From: Homoserinibacter sp. YIM 151385
GTDB lineage: Bacteria; Actinomycetota; Actinomycetes; Actinomycetales; Microbacteriaceae
Reading direction: 5' to 3'
Assembly (NCBI RefSeq): GCF_027912415.1
Contig: NZ_CP115175.1
Location: forward strand, 1,302,001 to 1,366,000
DNA: 64,000 nt
Each line of letters begins with the position of its first letter. The first letter of the stretch is position 1. Below are positions 60,084-64,000 of the stretch, piece after piece. Position numbers and translations under genes: made by a program. Below the pieces are notes generated by a model. It did no database searches and had not been told where the DNA came from. It worked only from the letters and a program-made list of their open reading frames with translations.

Positions 60084-61400
60084 TCAGCGCCCGCCGGAGT
60101 CCGCGCCGCCGACCGTGATCGACTCGAGCTCCTCGCGGATGAGCTCGAGGGGCTCCACGCGACGCATCGCCTCCGCGATGGCCTGGGCGCGCTCGCGGTG
60201 CCCGCTCCCGTCGACGACGGCGCGCACCGCATCCCCGACGGCGTCAGGAGTCGGGCGGGCGGTGCGCAGGTTGACGCCGACTCCGAAGAAGTCGACGCGC
60301 GCGGCGACCTCCGGCTTGTCCTCGGCGCCGGGCGCGACGACGAGGGGGACGCCCTGCCGGAGGGCGAGGAGGACGGTGCCGTACCCGCCGTTCGTGACGA
60401 GCGCGCCGAGGCGCGGCAGGAGCAGGTCGTAGGGCAGGAACTCGGCGGCGCGCGCGTTCGACGGCAGCTCGCCGAGAGAAGCGATGGGCGCGCCGCCGGT
60501 GCTGACGACCACGTGCCCGTCGAACCCGGCGAGCCCGTCCAGCGTCGGCCGGACGAGCGAGGAGAAGTCGCCGTTGTCGACCGTGCCCTGGGTCACGTGC
60601 ACGATCGCGCGCCCGTCGTCGAGCTCCGGCCACCACGCGGGCAGGGGCGGCGCCTCGCGGGAGCGGCTCGTGTCGAGCGCGCCGACGAAGCGCACGCCGG
60701 GGGCGAGGTCGCTGAGCGGGTACTCGAACTCGCGGGGGCCGAGCTGCAGGAGGCGGTCGAAGCGCCCGGACAGGTCGAGGATGAAGGGGAAGTCGGCGGG
60801 AAGCGGCGTGCCGGTCGCCTCCAGGTAGCGGCGCCTGGCGAGCTGCTGCGTCGGCCGGAACACGAGCTTCGTGACGAGGAGGTTGAGCGCGCGGTTGCGG
60901 AGCCGGCCGAGCGGGGTCGAGGACGGCGCGAGCGCCATGCCGGCCGGTGCGGCGTCGCGGGTGAGCTGCGCGAGCGGCCCGATCCCGAGCGCGGCGACGG
61001 CGGGCCGCCGACCCCGCGGCCGGGTGAGGAGCGGGACCACGCCGGCGAAGAGGTGGTCGACGACGACGGTGTCGACGGCGGCCCGGTCGAGGATGGCGCT
61101 GACGCCGGCCCACTGCTCCGCCATGGGGTGGATGAAGGTGTGCTGAAGCTGGTACTGCGAGAGCGCGACCCCGCGGTAGCGGTCCATGTCGGGCAGGTAG
61201 GCGGCGAGGTCGCGCTCGTCGAAGTCGGCACGTCCGGGGAGCGGCTCGAACTCGAGGCCCGCCGCCGTGACGGCCTCGGCGAAGCGGGAGCCGGTGAGCA
61301 TGATGACGCGGTGCCCCGCCTCGGCGAGGTGCCGCGCGGCGGCGATGAGCGGCGCGACGTGGCCGTAGAGCGGCGTGCTCGCGAAGAGGAACGTGGCCAT
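60084..61400 (-). CDS. MGT-type glycosyltransferase (GT1 family)
   Basis: 438 residues. GT-B fold of the macrolide/UDP-glucosyltransferase class: N-terminal STPLYGHVAPLIAAARHL, and C-terminal VTNGGYGTVLLALRQGVPLVVAPGAEDKPEVAAR, the nucleotide-sugar binding region. Relatives glycosylate macrolides, flavonoids or carotenoids. It is divergently paired with a TetR regulator and shares its operator-like palindrome, so it is probably induced by a small hydrophobic ligand. Confidence 0.88.
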   Translation of the reverse strand: MATFLFASTPLYGHVAPLIAAARHLAEAGHRVIMLTGSRFAEAVTAAGLEFEPLPGRADFDERDLAAYLPDMDRYRGVALSQYQLQHTFIHPMAEQWAGVSAILDRAAVDTVVVDHLFAGVVPLLTRPRGRRPAVAALGIGPLAQLTRDAAPAGMALAPSSTPLGRLRNRALNLLVTKLVFRPTQQLARRRYLEATGTPLPADFPFILDLSGRFDRLLQLGPREFEYPLSDLAPGVRFVGALDTSRSREAPPLPAWWPELDDGRAIVHVTQGTVDNGDFSSLVRPTLDGLAGFDGHVVVSTGGAPIASLGELPSNARAAEFLPYDLLLPRLGALVTNGGYGTVLLALRQGVPLVVAPGAEDKPEVAARVDFFGVGVNLRTARPTPDAVGDAVRAVVDGSGHRERAQAIAEAMRRVEPLELIREELESITVGGADSGGR

Positions 61401-61416
61401 GTCGTCTCACAATCTC

Positions 61417-61435
61417 GTTGGATGTCGAATCCAAC
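61417..61435. promoter_or_regulatory. Putative TetR operator GTTGGAT-GTCGA-ATCCAAC
   Basis: Perfect 7-base inverted repeat with a 5-base spacer in the 47-base gap between the divergent glycosyltransferase and TetR genes. It abuts the -10 (TAGAAT) of tetR, so repression of both genes is likely. Confidence 0.7.
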
Positions 61436-61441
61436 TAGAAT
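61436..61441 (+). promoter_or_regulatory. -10 element for tetR
   Basis: TAGAAT, 6 bases before the ATG at 61448, directly next to the palindrome. Confidence 0.55.
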
Positions 61442-61447
61442 TCAACC

Positions 61448-62125
61448 ATGACCGAGGATGATCCGCGCACCCCGAGGCGCTACGACGCCACGGCGCGCCG
61501 GGCCCGCGGCGAGCGGGAGCGCGAGCGCACCCGCGCCAGGATCCTCGACGCCGCGGCCGGGCTGCTCGTCGAGCGCGGCTACGCCGGCACCGCCATGAGC
61601 GCCGTCGCGCACGCGGCGGGCGTCTCCGTGCAGACCGTCTACCTCGCCGTCGGGGCCAAGCCCGCCCTGCTCCGCGCCGTCGCCGCCCGCGCCGTCCTCG
61701 GGGGCGACGGCGGCGGGAGCGTCCCGGAGCTCGACTGGGCGGCGCGGCTCGCGGCCGAGCCCGATCCGCGGGCGCAACTCCGCATCCTCGTCGCGGAGCT
61801 CGTCGCCCTCGCCGAGCGCGCCGCGCCGCTCTGGCGCGTGACCGCGCGAGCCGCGATCGAGGACCCCGAGCTCGCCGCCGAGATGCGCGAGCACGAGTCC
61901 GGCCGACGCCGCGACCAGGAGGCGCTCGTCGGCATGCTGCACGGGCTGCGGGTGCCGCCTGAGCGCGCGAGCGACATCGTCGGCGGCCTCCTCAGCCCCG
62001 AGCTCTGGAACGCCTTCGCCGTCGAGCGCGGCTGGAGCCGCGACGAGATCGAGGAGCTCGCCGTCGACATGCTCTCGGCGCTGCTGCTCCGAGCGGATGC
62101 GCACGAACGAGAAAAGCCCCGCTGA
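61448..62125 (+). CDS. TetR-family transcriptional regulator
   Basis: 225 residues. N-terminal HTH (about 27-75: RARILDAAAGLLVERGYAGTAMSAVAHAAGVSVQTVYLAVGAK) and a helical ligand-binding C-terminus. Probably represses itself and the divergent glycosyltransferase through the palindrome between them. Its stop codon lies in the loop of a strong terminator. Confidence 0.9.
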   Translation: MTEDDPRTPRRYDATARRARGERERERTRARILDAAAGLLVERGYAGTAMSAVAHAAGVSVQTVYLAVGAKPALLRAVAARAVLGGDGGGSVPELDWAARLAAEPDPRAQLRILVAELVALAERAAPLWRVTARAAIEDPELAAEMREHESGRRRDQEALVGMLHGLRVPPERASDIVGGLLSPELWNAFAVERGWSRDEIEELAVDMLSALLLRADAHEREKPR

Positions 62126-62135
62126 GCGGGGCTTT
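62113..62135. terminator. Bidirectional terminator shared by tetR and tRNA-Gln
   Basis: AAAGCCCCGC and GCGGGGCTTT are exact reverse complements. The loop between them is the TGA stop of tetR. It has T-rich ends in both directions and separates the convergent tetR and tRNA-Gln. Confidence 0.88.
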
Positions 62136-62173
62136 CATGTGGTGCAGGTACTGCGCTTGATGTGGGCACTGCG

Positions 62174-62245
62174 CTGGGGTACCTGGACTCGAACCAAGAA
62201 CAACGGTACCAGAAACCGCCGTGTTGCCAATTACACCATACCCCA
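62174..62245 (-). tRNA. tRNA-Gln(CTG)
   Basis: Minus strand: acceptor TGGGGTA pairs with TACCCCA, anticodon loop TTCTGGT with anticodon CTG, T-arm CTTGGTTCGAGTCCAGG. CCA is not encoded. Confidence 0.93.
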
Positions 62246-62330
62246 TGGTGGCACCCGGAGAACCGGGCCGACTCGATACTCTACCGTACCCGACGGGCTC
62301 CGCCGAACCGGGCCGGGCCGCCGCCCGGCG

Positions 62331-63281
62331 TCACGCGGCCTCCCCCTCGAGGAGCGCCCGCGCGAGCGCCTCGTCGACGACGAGCGTGTCGAGGTAGCCG
62401 CCCGCGAGCGCCGCGCGGACCGCGCTCGTCTTCGCGACGCCGGCCGCGATCCCGATCGAGCGCTCACGGGCGCGGAGCGTCCCGAGCTCGACGCCCATCG
62501 TGCGCGCATCGAGATCCGGGTCGGCGAGCGAGCCGTCGGCGCGGATGAAGCGCGAGATCACGTCGCCCGCGGCCCCCGCCGCCCCCAGCTCGTCGATGCC
62601 GCGCGGCGCGATGTAGCCCGAGGAGACGAGCACCGACTCCCGGGTGAGGCGGCCGAGCGAGAACATCGCGACCGGCGCCCTGGCCGCGCCCTCGAGCGCG
62701 GCGCGCACGCTGTGGTCGCTCTCGAGCGCCGCCCGCACCTCGCGGGTCCCGACCACCGCCGGGACCTGGAGCACATGGGCCTCCCCGCCGCCGAGCCGGG
62801 CGAAGCGCGCCATGATCTCGCCCGCCCCGTTCGCGTAGCCGCTCACCGGCACGGCGCCGTTGAGCTGGTGCACCTCCATGCCGCTCGCCCAGCCGTCGTC
62901 GAGCGCCTCCGCGACCGCCTGCATCGTCGTGCCCCAGCCGACCGCGATCGCCGAGCCGGCGAGCTCGAGCGAGGCGAGGAACCGGGCGCCGGCCGCCGCG
63001 ACCGCGAGGAGCCGCAGCCCCTCGTCGTGCTCGTCCTCCGCCGCCGTCTGCGCGACGACCGCATCCCGCAGCCCGAAGCGCGCCTCCAGCGCCACCTCCG
63101 CCTCGGTCGCGCGGCTCAGCGGGTGCGCGATGCGCACCTGCACGATCCCGCGGCGCTCCGCGCTCGCGAGCAGGCGGTTCACCTTCGCGCGGCTCAGCCC
63201 GAGGCGGTCGCCCACCTGCGCCTGCGTCAGCCCGGCGCGATGATACAGGTACGCGGCGCGCACCGTCGTCCGGTCGTCCAT
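62331..63281 (-). CDS. SorC/DeoR-family sugar-binding transcriptional regulator
   Basis: 316 residues. N-terminal HTH (about 5-50: YLYHRAGLTQAQVGDRLGLSRAKVNRLL) and a C-terminal sugar-phosphate-binding SorC domain (WGTTMQAVAEAL, ISRFIRADGS, GIAAGVAKTSAVRAAL). Probably controls the adjacent sugar ABC transporter. Follows the permease by 52 bases in the same direction. Confidence 0.9.
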   Translation of the reverse strand: MDDRTTVRAAYLYHRAGLTQAQVGDRLGLSRAKVNRLLASAERRGIVQVRIAHPLSRATEAEVALEARFGLRDAVVAQTAAEDEHDEGLRLLAVAAAGARFLASLELAGSAIAVGWGTTMQAVAEALDDGWASGMEVHQLNGAVPVSGYANGAGEIMARFARLGGGEAHVLQVPAVVGTREVRAALESDHSVRAALEGAARAPVAMFSLGRLTRESVLVSSGYIAPRGIDELGAAGAAGDVISRFIRADGSLADPDLDARTMGVELGTLRARERSIGIAAGVAKTSAVRAALAGGYLDTLVVDEALARALLEGEAA

Positions 63282-63333
63282 GACCCCGTCCCTCGCGAGT
63301 CCCGGGATGCCGCGGCCGGCATCCCCCGCCTGC

Positions 63334-64000
63334 TCAGCTCGTCCGACCCCGGCGGCGGAGGCGGTCGATGAGGACGGCCGCGAGGATCACGACGCCCATG
63401 ATGATCTGCTGGTAGAACGACTGCACGTTCATGAGCGTCATCCCGTTCGAGAGCACCGCGATGAAGAGCGCGCCGATCAGGGTGCCGATGAGCGAGCCGC
63501 GGCCGCCCATGAGGGAGGTGCCGCCGAGGACGATCGCCGCGATCGCGTTGAGCTCGTAGCCGGAGCCCAGATCGGGGACGGCGCTCTCGAGGCGGGAGGC
63601 GACGATGAGCCCGGCGATGCCGGCGCACAGCCCCGAGATGACGTAGGTCGCCATGATGACCCGGCGCACCGGGATGCCGCTGAGGCGGGCCGCCTCCGCA
63701 TTGCCGCCGATCGCGTAGAGCTGGCGGCCGAAGACGGTCCGGTTGAGCAGGAACCAGCCCGCGAGGTAGACGATCGCCATGATGATGACCGCGTACGGGA
63801 TGCCGAGCACGCCGGCCTGCCCGATCCAGGAGTACTCGACCTGCGCGGGGATGAGGGTGGTGCCGCCGGTGCCGACGTACACGACTCCGCGCAGATAGGT
63901 CAGGGCCGCGAGCGTCACGATGAACGCCGGCAGCGCGAACCTCGCGACGAACACCCCGTTGATGGCGCCGATGAGGGCGCCCGCGGCGAGCGCCAGCAGG
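63334..64000 (-). CDS. Sugar ABC transporter permease (RbsC/AraH type), C-terminal part
   Basis: The reading frame enters from the right edge. About 222 residues with at least five helices and the BPD_transp_2 family motifs NRTVFGRQLYAIGGN, EAARLSGIPV, ELNAIAAIVLGGTSLMGGRGS and TLIGALFIAVLSNGM. Together with the SorC regulator this suggests uptake of a pentose, polyol or similar sugar. The other subunits lie outside the window. Confidence 0.92.
   Translation of the reverse strand, partial: LLALAAGALIGAINGVFVARFALPAFIVTLAALTYLRGVVYVGTGGTTLIPAQVEYSWIGQAGVLGIPYAVIIMAIVYLAGWFLLNRTVFGRQLYAIGGNAEAARLSGIPVRRVIMATYVISGLCAGIAGLIVASRLESAVPDLGSGYELNAIAAIVLGGTSLMGGRGSLIGTLIGALFIAVLSNGMTLMNVQSFYQQIIMGVVILAAVLIDRLRRRGRTS

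Noticed and set aside
59154-61400. Restriction-modification or defence island
   Set aside because: The methyltransferase has no endonuclease partner and its neighbours are metabolic and regulatory genes.

Overview
The window is very GC-rich and densely coded. It uses GTG and TTG starts freely, packs genes in minus-strand operons with ATGA/GTGA overlaps, and carries coenzyme F420 genes and F420-dependent enzymes. Many promoters have TANNNT hexamers placed 6-8 bases before the start codon. Together these point to a chromosomal segment of a high-GC actinobacterium, most likely a member of the Microbacteriaceae. I see no phage, plasmid, integrase, transposase or CRISPR sequence.

Layout. (1) 1-1612, minus: the conserved yceD-rpmF-rnc-mutM block. 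(2) 1642-20475: an accessory block. It holds cofD, cofC, a putative F420-0 ABC importer, a MoxR/DUF58/transglutaminase operon, a C-S lyase, an SDR enzyme with a MmyB-type regulator, cofE with an F420-dependent oxidoreductase, a GTPase/roadblock cluster and fgd1. (3) 20534-35040, mostly minus: coaD, recG, corA, rsmD, thiL, a DUF3515 lipoprotein, ddl, gpsA, plsC, murA and leuDC, preceded by a short leucine-rich leader peptide. (4) 35041-50865, minus: a nine-gene operon encoding PP2C phosphatase, FHA protein, Ser/Thr kinase, FHA/winged-helix protein, a 1850-residue Ig/FN3 surface protein, MoxR ATPase, DUF58 protein, a transglutaminase-like membrane protein and a second FHA protein. (5) 50919-64000: TerC with a probable Mn riboswitch, YqhA, PadR with a HAAS membrane protein, a small membrane/secreted protein cluster, tRNA-Glu, a lipid kinase, an MBL hydrolase, an iron-box-controlled siderophore-interacting protein, an orphan DNA methyltransferase, a glycosyltransferase/TetR pair, tRNA-Gln, a SorC regulator and the end of a sugar ABC permease.

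How the genes work together. CofC, CofD and CofE make F420, and Fgd1 and the second LLM-class enzyme can use it. The importer beside cofC may bring in an F420 precursor. The region 4 operon looks like a membrane signalling and surface-assembly unit and resembles the PFNA cluster described in bifidobacteria. Its transglutaminase-like protein has lost all three catalytic residues. A second, kinase-free MoxR/DUF58/transglutaminase operon at 6507-11182 keeps an intact triad.

Intergenic structure is unusually informative. Two families of palindromic repeats sit only between convergent genes. A leaderless leucine leader peptide with a hairpin precedes leuCD. An iron box covers the start codon of the siderophore-interacting protein. 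A shared GGATC-N3-GATCC palindrome precedes both the SDR gene and its neighbouring regulator.
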